Below are positions 40,849 to 49,799 of a stretch of 64,000 bases of DNA, piece by piece. Made by a program: the position numbers and the translations under genes. Source of the stretch: Enterobacteriaceae bacterium RIT693 (GTDB lineage: Bacteria > Pseudomonadota > Gammaproteobacteria > Enterobacterales > Enterobacteriaceae); contig WJYK01000013.1 in assembly GCA_009668225.1 (NCBI GenBank), forward strand, positions 1 through 64,000. Direction: 5' to 3'. The first letter of the stretch is position 1, and each line of letters begins with the position of its first letter. The notes under the pieces were generated by a model. It worked only from the letters and a program-made list of their open reading frames with translations, was not told where the DNA came from and did no database searches.

Positions 40849-41721
40849 ATGTCTTACTGGATAGTGATAGCCGGTATGGTTATTTTCATTATTAATTTAT
40901 ACCGCTGGAGAAAAATTAAGTTAACAATAAGCCAGCAGCCATTGGCGCGGCGTGAATATCTGCCGATTACCTGGTTTGTTTCCTTGTGGAATGAGTGGCG
41001 CCAATACGCGCTTGGTGACGGCACCCTCCAGGGCGCGAAGGGGGCAATCGTGGCGGCCGCCGTGGTTGCCGTACTGATTTTTCTCAATAGCAACTGGCTG
41101 GAAATAGGTTGGGATATTTTTATTCCGATGGTCGTCGCAGGGGCCTTTTTTGCTCAGTTGCGTATAGGCCGCTCGCTATTACGCCGGGATTTTGAAAACC
41201 GCTTCCCGGAGGTGCTGTCGGTGGTGAATGCGGCCGTGTCCGCCGGGAACGGTATCCATCAGGCGTTAAGCCGCTGCGGGAAAAGCGTGGAGGGGAAACT
41301 TGGCGAGACCTTTAACCGCATCGATCGACGGCTTAACCTGGGGGAAGAGCCCGAGCGCGTATTTAAGGATGCCTGGCAGGATCACCGCTATCGCGAATTT
41401 TATTTTTTCGTCATTGTGATGTTGGTAAGTCTCGAACACGGGGGGCAGCTTCGGGTACTTATTGGGCGTCTGTCTCGTATTATTGTTAACAGCAAAAATA
41501 TGGCCAGACGAAAAGCGGCCATGACTTCTGAAGCGCGTGCCTCGGCTAAAATTGTCGCTGCCATTCCGCTGTTGTTCTTTTGTGGCATGAAATATTTTAG
41601 CCCGGAAAATTTCAATTTTATTATTCACGATCCAACCGGGCGCCTCATCCTGTATTACGTCATTGCCAGTGAGGCCATTGGGATGATTATTATCTGGATC
41701 CTGTTAAGAAGGGCTACGTAA
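40849..41721 (+). CDS. tadB: Flp pilus inner-membrane platform protein TadB
   Basis: A 290-residue polytopic membrane protein with a T2SSF-type domain (FENRFPEVLSVVNAAVSAGNGIHQALSRCG, ~120-150) and helices at both ends. With TadC it forms the platform that TadA acts on. GGAG lies 5 nt before the ATG. It overlaps tadC by one base. Confidence 0.92.
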   Translation: MSYWIVIAGMVIFIINLYRWRKIKLTISQQPLARREYLPITWFVSLWNEWRQYALGDGTLQGAKGAIVAAAVVAVLIFLNSNWLEIGWDIFIPMVVAGAFFAQLRIGRSLLRRDFENRFPEVLSVVNAAVSAGNGIHQALSRCGKSVEGKLGETFNRIDRRLNLGEEPERVFKDAWQDHRYREFYFFVIVMLVSLEHGGQLRVLIGRLSRIIVNSKNMARRKAAMTSEARASAKIVAAIPLLFFCGMKYFSPENFNFIIHDPTGRLILYYVIASEAIGMIIIWILLRRAT

Positions 41722-42560
41722 TGGAATATCTTTTCTGGGGCGTTTTTATACTGGGCGCTGGAATGTGCTTCATCCTAATCAGAAGTAATCAACACTGGAA
41801 TAAAAAAAGAAAAATTATTGAAACCGATGAAGATCCTTATCACCAAAACGCCGGTGGGATACTTGATTATAAAACCATTATTATTGATAACAGCAGCACG
41901 TTAAGTTTTCTTCATAAAGTTGACAGCGGTCTTACGATGAAGCTACGCATCTGCCTCGGCTGCAATGGGGTGCTGCTGGCAGGTAACATCATGGGGATAT
42001 TTCCCTTCGGTATGAAAGGCCTGGCAATGTGCGCGCTGGTTAGTATGGTCGCCGTCATTGTTTTACCGGGGATGATAATGAGGCCGATGATTGCCACCAA
42101 AATCAAGCAGCTGCTGGATGCTTTGCCCTATTTTATTGATCTTATTGCCGTGTGTATTCAGTCCGGTATGACGGCAGAAAGTGCCATTAAATTTATTGCT
42201 CAACATGCCGACGAGCTGGATAAAAATCTCGCCACATTGATGGCTTATCTGATTAAGCGTGCTGAGGTGAGCGGGCTGGAGGAAGGACTGCTGGATTTAT
42301 ATCGCGCAATGGATATGACCGAGATGCGTATGTTTTGCTCGACGCTGCAACAGAGTGTGTATTACGGCACATCGCTGTATGAAAACCTCATGGAACTCTC
42401 AAAAGATATCAGAGAATTACAATTGCTCGATTCTGAAGAGAAAATAGGGAAGCTATCTGCAAAAATGAGTGTGCCATTAATTCTTTTTATCATGTTCCCC
42501 ATCACTGTGTTAATTGCCGCGCCGGGTATTTTAAGGATGTTAAACAATGCGCTGTTTTAA
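41721..42560 (+). CDS. tadC: Flp pilus inner-membrane platform protein TadC
   Basis: A 279-residue membrane protein with a T2SSF domain: LLDALPYFIDLIAVCIQSGMTAESAIKFIA (~130-160) and the C-terminal KLSAKMSVPLILFIMFPITVLIAAPGIL. It is the paralogous partner of TadB. It overlaps tadB by 1 nt and tadD by 14 nt, so translation is coupled. Confidence 0.92.
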   Translation: MEYLFWGVFILGAGMCFILIRSNQHWNKKRKIIETDEDPYHQNAGGILDYKTIIIDNSSTLSFLHKVDSGLTMKLRICLGCNGVLLAGNIMGIFPFGMKGLAMCALVSMVAVIVLPGMIMRPMIATKIKQLLDALPYFIDLIAVCIQSGMTAESAIKFIAQHADELDKNLATLMAYLIKRAEVSGLEEGLLDLYRAMDMTEMRMFCSTLQQSVYYGTSLYENLMELSKDIRELQLLDSEEKIGKLSAKMSVPLILFIMFPITVLIAAPGILRMLNNALF

Positions 42561-43284
42561 TCAATTTATCATGTTGGCATTAAGCGTTATGTTGCTGGCT
42601 GGATGCGTAAATCGCCCATTAAAAAATGAATCTGAGGTGAATTATCAGGAAGATATTCTCCTCAAGGCTAAAAACTATAATGGGCTGATTGCCATGTACC
42701 GCAGCTGGCTCAGGCAGAATGATACGCCGGAATCCAGACTGAAACTCTCACGTTATTATTATTTGGCCGGTGACTATAAATCGTCACTTTACTACCTGCA
42801 GCCGTTAAACATGGGTAAGGATATGCGGGTCTATATTTTGCAGGCGCAAAATATGATTGCTCTGGGTGATTACGGCCCGGCGATCAGGGTCACCGATAAA
42901 ATGCTTCAGCAGGAGCCCAACGGTGCCGAGGCCTACAACTTACGCGGCGTTGCGCTGGCTATGTCCGGCAAGCTCGTAGAAGGCAAGGCATCGATTGAGC
43001 GGGCGCGAGAGCTGTTTATCGCTGACGATGTTGCCATCAACAATCTGGCGATGATTGCGATGGTTGACGGTCGCTATCAGGAGGCGGTTGGATTGCTGCT
43101 GCCGCAGTATTTACGGGGTAAGAAGCAGACGCAAATTTTACACAATCTGGTGCTGTCGCTGGTGAAGGTGGGGGACCGCCGTTACGCGAGAAATATTGTT
43201 GAAAGCGAGGGGCTGTCGAAAAAACCGGCTGAACTGATTGAGGCCATGGCGAGTATCTCGCTGCGGGCGAAGGGGGCAAGCTGA
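42547..43284 (+). CDS. tadD: Flp pilus lipoprotein TadD (TPR protein)
   Basis: A 245-residue lipoprotein with lipobox LLAGC (Cys ~20). The body is made of TPR-like helical repeats (KLSRYYYLAGDYKSSLYYLQ; AQNMIALGDYGPAIRVTDKMLQQEPNGAEAYNLRGVALA as two parts), as in pilotin-type TadD, which helps the secretin RcpA assemble. It overlaps tadC by 14 nt and tadE by 1 nt. Confidence 0.88.
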   Translation: MRCFNQFIMLALSVMLLAGCVNRPLKNESEVNYQEDILLKAKNYNGLIAMYRSWLRQNDTPESRLKLSRYYYLAGDYKSSLYYLQPLNMGKDMRVYILQAQNMIALGDYGPAIRVTDKMLQQEPNGAEAYNLRGVALAMSGKLVEGKASIERARELFIADDVAINNLAMIAMVDGRYQEAVGLLLPQYLRGKKQTQILHNLVLSLVKVGDRRYARNIVESEGLSKKPAELIEAMASISLRAKGAS

Positions 43285-43775
43285 TGAGGAGCTCCTCGCA
43301 CAGCCTCCTTCACGAACAGCAGGGTGCCGCGACAATTGAATTTTCTCTGACGGCGATCATTTTTATTTTTATGGTGCTTTTTGTCGCCGAAACAGCACGG
43401 CTGGCCTATGTCTCTTCGGTGGTCGATTTGGCGGTCTCTGAAGCCGCTAAAGAGGCAAAGAATGCGCCGTCCAACCTGGAGGGGGGTTATCGCAGCCGTT
43501 TTGAAAAACGCTTAACTGAACAGGGCGGTGTCTTGTGGGGTTTTCTGACGCGTGCAGATGCGGTGAATATCACCATTGCCTATGCCGACTCCATCGACAG
43601 TATGGCCGCCACGGGTGGCACCAGCGGCTTCAGCAAACAGCCGTTGGCGCGTTACAGGCTCTCTTATCGCTATCATCCGATGTTTTTCCCCTTTCCCGGC
43701 TTTTGGGCTAACAACTTACTGACTCGTGAGGTGATTTTTGTTCAGGAATATGAACGTTCACGGTTTATGTACTGA
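43284..43775 (+). CDS. tadE: Pseudopilin TadE
   Basis: A 163-residue TadE-family pseudopilin. A short leader ends in the TadV site QQG|AATIEFSLTAIIF, with Glu at +5, followed by a hydrophobic helix; the remainder is periplasmic. It is needed for Flp pilus formation in known systems. It starts on the last base of tadD and overlaps the tadF start. Confidence 0.9.
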   Translation: MRSSSHSLLHEQQGAATIEFSLTAIIFIFMVLFVAETARLAYVSSVVDLAVSEAAKEAKNAPSNLEGGYRSRFEKRLTEQGGVLWGFLTRADAVNITIAYADSIDSMAATGGTSGFSKQPLARYRLSYRYHPMFFPFPGFWANNLLTREVIFVQEYERSRFMY

Positions 43776-44328
43776 TCGGCGTGGCTCGGTAGCCGTTGAA
43801 TTTGCAATGATGATGCTTTTGCTGCTGGCGTTTATTTTCTTTCTCACCGACCTGGTAGTACGTCAGGCCACGATAGGGCGGCTGGATCGCGTTTCCTACT
43901 CCGTTGCCGGTGCCCTGCGTGAACGGATCCAGCTTTACGACGCGCGGGAAGAATTGAATCAAAGAGATGTGGATCAAATTGCCAGGCTGGCCGTGCGGAT
44001 GCTAACGGATATGCATGAAGAGGCCAGTCTTTCAAACCTGGGGCTGGTGGTGGAGGAATTGCATTTTGAAGATACCACCAGCGTGGGCAGCACCAACAAA
44101 GATATCAGCCTTTACCGTCGCTGGCAGAGCGGCGCCGGCGGTACCTGCAGCGCACCTCAGACGCTAAACAAGCTGACGCAGTTGACCCCGAGGGGAAGCT
44201 ACGGGCGCTGGGTTCCGCTCTATCAGGTGACGGTTTGTCTGCCAACAACCAGTTGGTATACGAGGCTCACCACGTCATTGACGCAAGATCCTCTATTGAC
44301 CTCCTTCGCCATCGTTATGGCGAGGTAA
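43738..44328 (+). CDS. tadF: Pseudopilin TadF
   Basis: A 196-residue TadF-family pseudopilin with processing site RRG|SVAVEFAMMMLLLLAFIFF, Glu at +5, then a periplasmic domain with two Cys (GTCSAPQ, TVCLPT). Two starts are possible: TTG 43738 has GAGGT 5 nt upstream, while ATG 43750 has only a very close AGGA; the former is given. It overlaps tadE by 38 nt. Confidence 0.87.
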   Translation: MFRNMNVHGLCTDRRGSVAVEFAMMMLLLLAFIFFLTDLVVRQATIGRLDRVSYSVAGALRERIQLYDAREELNQRDVDQIARLAVRMLTDMHEEASLSNLGLVVEELHFEDTTSVGSTNKDISLYRRWQSGAGGTCSAPQTLNKLTQLTPRGSYGRWVPLYQVTVCLPTTSWYTRLTTSLTQDPLLTSFAIVMAR

Positions 44329-44331
44329 AGC

Positions 44332-44694
44332 ATGGGACGCTATTTTTGGGGGATTTTAGCCTTGCCCTTTGCGCTACTGGCGCAGCCGAAAGCGGTGATC
44401 TTTATCGACTCGGCGGACCCCGGCCAGGCCGTGCTTGCTGAAAGTATTAATGAGATGCTGTTTTATAGTCCAACCCTGCGGTCGCTGCTGGCGGTAGATA
44501 TTTTTGATATCAACGTTGCGGCGCCGGGCTTTGGCGGCGGTCTCCACTACGCCCGGGATCGCGGTGGAAAGAGCGTTTCGCAGTATCGCCCTGCGGTGCT
44601 GCCTTTTCTTATTTGCTTCGATGATCAAAAAGAAAAGCTGCGGCTGAAGCTGGAACAAAAGGAGCAATTATGTCTGTGTACGCAAGGATGTTGA
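44332..44694 (+). CDS. Unknown exported protein between tadF and tadG
   Basis: A 120-residue protein I do not recognise. An N-terminal hydrophobic segment (YFWGILALPFALLAQPKA) may be a signal peptide or anchor. The body AVIFIDSADPGQ...SLLAVDIFDINV...YRPAVLPFLICFD has an alternating beta/alpha look, reminiscent of a thioredoxin-like fold such as conjugation protein TrbC, but has no CxxC. The C-terminus is a charged helix ending CLCTQGC, encoded where the gene overlaps tadG by 25 nt. Placement, 3 nt after tadF and coupled to tadG, argues for a role in the pilus. Confidence 0.7.
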   Translation: MGRYFWGILALPFALLAQPKAVIFIDSADPGQAVLAESINEMLFYSPTLRSLLAVDIFDINVAAPGFGGGLHYARDRGGKSVSQYRPAVLPFLICFDDQKEKLRLKLEQKEQLCLCTQGC

Positions 44695-45917
44695 AACCCC
44701 TCAAGCGTTTTTCCGTCGATGAACGCGGGGTTTATGCGGTTAGCTTTGTCATGCTGTCCGGATTGTTACTGGGGATGGCGGCATTCGGCCTTGAGGGCTC
44801 ACGTTATATTACCGAGCGGGCCCGGCTTTCCGATGCGATGGAGCAGGCGGCGCTGGCGCTGACTGCCGAAGATAATGGTGAAGGCGCAGCCCGTAACTAT
44901 ACCCTGTCTCAGGACTATTTCCGCGCCTATATGCGCCATGATATTGCGGTATTCACGCCCAAAGTGGTGGTTAATCGCGGGACCTCATCGAATAACAATA
45001 ACCTGACTTATGTTGAGTACCGGGTCAGCGGGAAAACGCTGCAGGACACCTGGCTATCCTCAGCGCTCTTTCCTGGGTTTGATAAACAGGTCACCATTGG
45101 TGATAACGGTGCGGCCCGAAAATACCGCTCGAATATGGACGTTATATTTGTCACCGACTTTTCCGGCTCAATGAATGACCGCTTTGACGGCAGTACCAAG
45201 CTTGCCGAGTTGAAAAGGATTGTCTTACAGCTTTCTACTGAGCTTTTTTCTTACGACATTAATAACAAAGTCGGCTTTGTTCCTTTTGGCTGGGGAGGCC
45301 GTGAAGGGGGATATTGCGATTTTCCTTTTGTGACCACCAGCACCTGGCCCTATAACCGACTTACGGTTGCGGATTACCGCAGGCTGGAGAGCTACGTTGA
45401 TGTACCGGCCACGGTGGCCGCGATCCCGAATAAGGTTAACGACATTAAAATCCCGTTGCGTAACGTAGACAGCAGTACCTGCCTGAGTGCGAGTTCTTCG
45501 TGGAAGGTGCCGCTAACGCCGTCAATGTCCGATATTCAGCAGATCCAGAGAATGACGGCGCAGGGGGGAACCCTGGTCAGCACCGGCGTGCTGCTGGGTG
45601 TTCCTTATCTGGCTTCGGGCACGGCGTCGCGCAAGGTAATGGTGATTGTGTCTGACGGGGCTGATGACCCGGACAATATCTCGCTAACGCCGCGTCTGAT
45701 TCGCGCCGGCATGTGCGATAAAATCCGTGAAGTTATTTCAACCGATGAGTCGGTGGGTAAAATCTCATTTATCGGTATTAATTACAAACCCACCGTAGAC
45801 TGGAAACAATGCGTTGGTGAAAAGAACTTTTACCTGCCACAGAATATTCGTGAGCTTGAAGATGACCTGCGGCGCGCGGTGTTTGAAGAGGTGGGTCATA
45901 ATATTCTTAAAGATTAA
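44670..45917 (+). CDS. tadG: Tad locus protein TadG with von Willebrand A domain
   Basis: A 415-residue protein. An N-terminal TadG/TadE-like anchor (DERGVYAVSFVMLSGLLLGMAAFGLEG; no Glu at +5, so perhaps not processed as a pilin) is followed by a periplasmic vWA domain with the metal-site motif FVTDFSGSMND (~residues 160-170) and VMVIVSDGADDP (~322). TadG proteins anchor or stabilise the apparatus. AAGGAG lies 5 nt before the ATG, inside the preceding gene. It is the last tad gene. Confidence 0.9.
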   Translation: MSVYARMLKPLKRFSVDERGVYAVSFVMLSGLLLGMAAFGLEGSRYITERARLSDAMEQAALALTAEDNGEGAARNYTLSQDYFRAYMRHDIAVFTPKVVVNRGTSSNNNNLTYVEYRVSGKTLQDTWLSSALFPGFDKQVTIGDNGAARKYRSNMDVIFVTDFSGSMNDRFDGSTKLAELKRIVLQLSTELFSYDINNKVGFVPFGWGGREGGYCDFPFVTTSTWPYNRLTVADYRRLESYVDVPATVAAIPNKVNDIKIPLRNVDSSTCLSASSSWKVPLTPSMSDIQQIQRMTAQGGTLVSTGVLLGVPYLASGTASRKVMVIVSDGADDPDNISLTPRLIRAGMCDKIREVISTDESVGKISFIGINYKPTVDWKQCVGEKNFYLPQNIRELEDDLRRAVFEEVGHNILKD

Positions 45918-46079
45918 TACGGCTTATCATATTAACAATGAATCTCAATTTAATACCCCTGCTCCGGTAGTGAATATTTATGAGGGGAAATAAGATCCGG
46001 AATCAGGCATTACTTTGCTGTCTCTTATAAGATTAATAACGTAATGCATGAGGTGTGCTCAGTGTTATATCAAGGACAC

Positions 46080-46148
46080 ATGAATATCACGCTTGCGGTA
46101 TTTATGTTATTTTTCTGTGTTCAAGGACTTATATGTTATGAAAACTAA
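46080..46148 (+). CDS. Possible 22-residue leader peptide overlapping the pilin start
   Basis: ATG 46080 preceded by TCAAGGACAC opens a frame MNITLAVFMLFFCV..., mostly hydrophobic, that stops at 46148, 10 nt inside the major pilin gene (start 46138) in another frame. The pilin is itself preceded by a second TCAAGGAC. The layout would allow translational coupling or attenuation. It may equally be chance. Confidence 0.3.
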   Translation: MNITLAVFMLFFCVQGLICYEN

Positions 46149-46680
46149 AATTGTAATTTCGACGCTGGCTGCTGTGGCCATGTCTGCATCCGCCCTGGCC
46201 GCGACTCCGCAAAGCTATGACACACGTTTTAACGTCAGTGCTAACGTACCTGACGGCGCGATGATTACCGATCCGAGCGGCAAGCCGGTGACTGACCTCG
46301 ACGTTGAACTGGTGCCGGCTTCTTCGGGGCGGATGGAGGCACAGACTATCGCATTGAAGCTCTGGAATAACGATGTGACTAAGCTTGAAGTTGGCCTGAC
46401 GCTTGATGATAGTCAGTCAGCAACCGGCGATGCGTTCACCCTGTACAGCACCCAGGGCGGTACGCTGAATACGCTAAATTATAAAGTCAGCACCATTACC
46501 AGCACGGGTGAAAAAGCGTTCGCTAAGTCCGGTGATAAGTTTGACTACACCCTACAGGCGAACGGCACCCACGGCGAACTGCCGGTTATCTTTAAATTTG
46601 TTTCTGACAAAAATTATTCTCAACTCGGCCAGGGTAATTATACCGGCGTTGTTTACGCGAACGTGGTTGCAAAACCGTAA
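46138..46680 (+). CDS. Major pilin of an alpha-type (CS1/CFA-I-like) fimbria
   Basis: A 180-residue pilin with Sec signal peptide (SASALA|ATPQSY, ~21). The mature protein has the CS1/CblA-type pattern: N-terminal strand TRFNVSANVPDG, and a C-terminal GNYTGVVYANVVAKP ending used for donor-strand exchange; no Cys pair as in type 1 pilins. ATG 46138 is chosen to give the signal peptide, with AAGGA 10 nt upstream. A hairpin follows, and five further fimbrial genes. Confidence 0.85.
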   Translation: MKTKIVISTLAAVAMSASALAATPQSYDTRFNVSANVPDGAMITDPSGKPVTDLDVELVPASSGRMEAQTIALKLWNNDVTKLEVGLTLDDSQSATGDAFTLYSTQGGTLNTLNYKVSTITSTGEKAFAKSGDKFDYTLQANGTHGELPVIFKFVSDKNYSQLGQGNYTGVVYANVVAKP

Positions 46681-46692
46681 TCTCTGATAAGG

Positions 46693-46712
46693 GGGTAGCC
46701 TGCGGGCTACCC
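46693..46712 (+). terminator. Hairpin after the major pilin gene
   Basis: An 8-bp stem GGGTAGCC / GGCTACCC with a 4-nt loop, 12 nt after the stop codon. No T run, so more likely an mRNA-stabilising or partial stop element raising pilin over usher. Confidence 0.6.
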
Positions 46713-46722
46713 TGTCTCTCTT

Positions 46723-47238
46723 ATGATAACTAAAAACCGTTTAACCCCGGCGGGTTTCCTCTTGCTTTTGTGGGGCCAGCTTGGCTTTGCTATTCCAAAC
46801 TCGCAGCTGTCAGTGGATATTTCTGCTGAATCAGTAGCAAGGGTTTCACTTTATTATAGAGGACTTCCCGTTCCCGAAAGGGGCATTGATTTTGTATTGC
46901 CCGTTAATGGACTCTCACAGAAGCTGGAGAAAACCTCATCAAATTTCTACGTAGTTGGCAACGTGGCGCAAGCGGATATCGTCTTTGCTGAGAGTGAGTT
47001 TATTTTACCGCAGGTTTACGGCGGTAATACCGAGATGGTGCTTGATGGTGACTTTATATTTAGCGGCGTGGCAACCAGTGCGAGTCAGACATTGCGAGTC
47101 CCTGTTCTCGCAAATATTAATGAGGGAACGTCGGCTAATGGTTTAAAAGTAAAATTTTCTTCACGGCTTACTTCCGGGAACTATACCAAGGGTGATTATG
47201 CCAATGTATTTACGCTGATTGTCACGCCTGTTATTTGA
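46723..47238 (+). CDS. Minor fimbrial subunit (CS1-type pilin domain)
   Basis: A 171-residue exported protein, signal peptide ending near GFA|IPN (~23). It shares with the other subunits the pattern LSVDISAESVARVSLYY at the start and GNYTKGDYANVFTLIVTPVI at the end, the alpha-fimbrial subunit ending. It is probably a minor subunit or anchor. It ends on the usher start region. Confidence 0.75.
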   Translation: MITKNRLTPAGFLLLLWGQLGFAIPNSQLSVDISAESVARVSLYYRGLPVPERGIDFVLPVNGLSQKLEKTSSNFYVVGNVAQADIVFAESEFILPQVYGGNTEMVLDGDFIFSGVATSASQTLRVPVLANINEGTSANGLKVKFSSRLTSGNYTKGDYANVFTLIVTPVI

Positions 47239-47255
47239 TGTCAGGGATTGGACTT

Positions 47256-49799
47256 ATGGAAAGTAAAATAAAAATCAGGATATTGGTGGCCGGTATTGTG
47301 TTATTGAGCGGAGGGCCACCGCTGTTAGCGTCAAGTATTCCTTTGCCGGCGGGATTTGAAGACATTTTCGACGCCAGGCAGAACGGTATTTTTAACGTTG
47401 TTTACACTGACCGCTCTCTGGGCTCCGTGGCGGTAGAATACGATCGTCAGAATGTCTTATTTGCCTCTCCCGATCTTATCGTCGAACAGCTTATGGCGCC
47501 CGATATGCCTAAATTGAGGCTGTCCAGGAAGGCGCTGCTGCAAAAGATCTCCAGACCGTTGCGGCGCAATGATAACCAGAGCTTTGCCAGCGATGAGATT
47601 CTTGTGCAGGTGATTGAGTCCGACAGCACGTTACGGCTGACATTTCCCGAGTCGATGTTTGATTCCGCTGAGCAGGCGAACGAACGCGTCTTTATTACCC
47701 AGCGCAACCAGTCCGGGTTCGTTCACAGCCATAACCTCAATTTTCTCTCTGACTCTTGGGGTGACAGCCTGAGCGTTTCATCGAATGAGACGCTGAATTT
47801 AACCGGCAATAGCTATCTAAAAGGCGGATGGAGCTACGCGAAAGATATTGATTTTAATCTCGATGAACTGGCGCTCTTCCTTGAGAGCGATGCCACGCGT
47901 TTCAAGGCTGGCCGCCAGCGTTTGAGCGACAACTTCAATAGCAGCACCCCTTCAGCCGCCTACAGCTTTTTTAACCCTGTCAGCTTCGACGGTGTGTCGC
48001 TGGGCTATATGACGGATAATTATCTGGACCCTGGCACCGGAGCCGCCTCACCGGTTTCCCTCTACCTGCCCCAGGCCGGAACGGTTGAAGTGTATCGAAA
48101 TGGCCGGATGATCGACATTCAGCAATTTGCCGCAGGCCTACAGTATATCGATACCCGCAGCTGGCCGAACGGTGGCTACGACGTTTTGTTGGTCTCAAAG
48201 CTGGCGGACGGCAGCCGGGAAGAGAAGCTGATGCCCTTTTTTAAGCGTAATGGACAATTTCGCGCCGGAGACATTGAGTACATTATCCAACTGGGACGCT
48301 ACGACAGGCGCCAGGGATATATAGCGTCGAAAACCTGTCGTCAGTGCGTCAGCGATCGAAACCTCGGGGCAAATCATTTCGCCGATTTTTCCGTCGGTTA
48401 CACCACTGACTCTGCAACGTCGTTGAGCGGTGGGGTGATGATGGACAACGATCGTTTGTATACCAACGCCAGTATGGATATCCCCATTAATAGTCTGTTC
48501 GTTGAGCGTTTGTATCTGGATGGCCTCGCGGGCAACGATAGCAGCACCGCCTATCAGCTGGGGGTCAGTAAAAGCTACGAGCGGTTGGGGCTAAATGCGA
48601 GCTATCGCGATAATCGCTACCGCGGAGATGAAGCAGATTTTCGCCAGTATAGCATCACTCCGGCCTATGATTTTTCAACGTTACAGTTCAGTGTAACCAC
48701 CTTTCTGCCGTGGAATGTTGGCTTCGGTATTAACTACGGGCTCAATACGCTATTTCAGAATTACGGAAGAAAAAATAAAAATGAAACGGAAAGCTGGGAC
48801 GTGACGCTGAACCGTGACTTTACCTTACGGGACAATCTTAACCTGCGCATGGACTTGGGTTATCACCGGGGGCTGAATACCTACGCCAGTCTTTATAATA
48901 CGCAACGTACCAGCGAAGACCGTTTCTATGCCCAGTTCTCTCTCGGCATGCGAGAGCGCAGCTATAACCATTACCAGTCTTTATATTTGCGCTCACGAAT
49001 AAATAACGGCAGTGTAGATAATAATACCTACAGTGGCGATTATTCGCTGAACGTCGATAACCCGGAGTTCGATCGCGGCGGGAAATACCTGGTCAATGCC
49101 AGTATTAATCAGGGGCCGAATAATTCGAGGAACGGCAGCGCGGGCGTGGTGATGGATAACGCGGCGGGCTACACGGCTGCCGGTATCACCCAGTCACTGG
49201 ATGGTTCTCACTATAATCAGCAATACCTGTCCCAGCGTAGCGGCTTCGCGATAGGTGAAGGGGATATTGCCTGGGGAAAACTCGACAATACGGCTGCGAT
49301 CATCGTCGATGCGACGGATTTACCTGAAGATCAGTATTTTGAAACCCGCAACCGAAGTATGGAGCCGGTGGTGGTGAAAGGCGGCCAAAAAACCACCCTG
49401 ACGGTGACGCCATATCAAAAAGTGGACCCTAAAGTGGAGCAGGTATTCACCGGCAAAACGGACGCTTTTTATAACCTGACCACCGAATCAACCGCCGGCT
49501 GGGCGTTACCAGGGCAAGTTTATAAGGTCAAGCTGGCGGCGACGAAAAATCAGACCGTGACCGGTCGTCTCTACTTTGAAGGAGGGCCGCTGGCCAATGC
49601 CAGAGTGGTAGGCGGCAATGCCATGTCGGATGAAGAAGGATTATTTGTTGGTGATTTTTCGCTTAAGGCCGACGAGCGTTTAGCGGAGCTGACGGTAAAG
49701 AAAGAGGGAAAAGCGTTCGTTTGTCCGCTACTGGAAGAAAACGTCAAACTTACCCAGGGAATTATGCAAATACGTGAGGTTAATTGTGAAACTCAGTAA
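47256..49799 (+). CDS. Outer-membrane usher of the alpha-fimbrial type
   Basis: A usher of about 847 residues (CfaC/CooC/TcfC branch). After the signal peptide (LSGGPPLLAS) come the N-terminal periplasmic domain, a beta-barrel of repeated aromatic strands (SYRDNRYRGDEADFRQYSITP; YASLYNTQRTSEDRFYAQFS), and a C-terminal domain (GRLYFEGGPLANARVVGG; DEEGLFVGDFSL) with terminal Cys residues. It secretes and orders the pilus subunits. ATG 47256 is chosen on a weak AGGG; ATG 47238, overlapping the previous stop, is the alternative. Confidence 0.88.
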   Translation: MESKIKIRILVAGIVLLSGGPPLLASSIPLPAGFEDIFDARQNGIFNVVYTDRSLGSVAVEYDRQNVLFASPDLIVEQLMAPDMPKLRLSRKALLQKISRPLRRNDNQSFASDEILVQVIESDSTLRLTFPESMFDSAEQANERVFITQRNQSGFVHSHNLNFLSDSWGDSLSVSSNETLNLTGNSYLKGGWSYAKDIDFNLDELALFLESDATRFKAGRQRLSDNFNSSTPSAAYSFFNPVSFDGVSLGYMTDNYLDPGTGAASPVSLYLPQAGTVEVYRNGRMIDIQQFAAGLQYIDTRSWPNGGYDVLLVSKLADGSREEKLMPFFKRNGQFRAGDIEYIIQLGRYDRRQGYIASKTCRQCVSDRNLGANHFADFSVGYTTDSATSLSGGVMMDNDRLYTNASMDIPINSLFVERLYLDGLAGNDSSTAYQLGVSKSYERLGLNASYRDNRYRGDEADFRQYSITPAYDFSTLQFSVTTFLPWNVGFGINYGLNTLFQNYGRKNKNETESWDVTLNRDFTLRDNLNLRMDLGYHRGLNTYASLYNTQRTSEDRFYAQFSLGMRERSYNHYQSLYLRSRINNGSVDNNTYSGDYSLNVDNPEFDRGGKYLVNASINQGPNNSRNGSAGVVMDNAAGYTAAGITQSLDGSHYNQQYLSQRSGFAIGEGDIAWGKLDNTAAIIVDATDLPEDQYFETRNRSMEPVVVKGGQKTTLTVTPYQKVDPKVEQVFTGKTDAFYNLTTESTAGWALPGQVYKVKLAATKNQTVTGRLYFEGGPLANARVVGGNAMSDEEGLFVGDFSLKADERLAELTVKKEGKAFVCPLLEENVKLTQGIMQIREVNCETQ

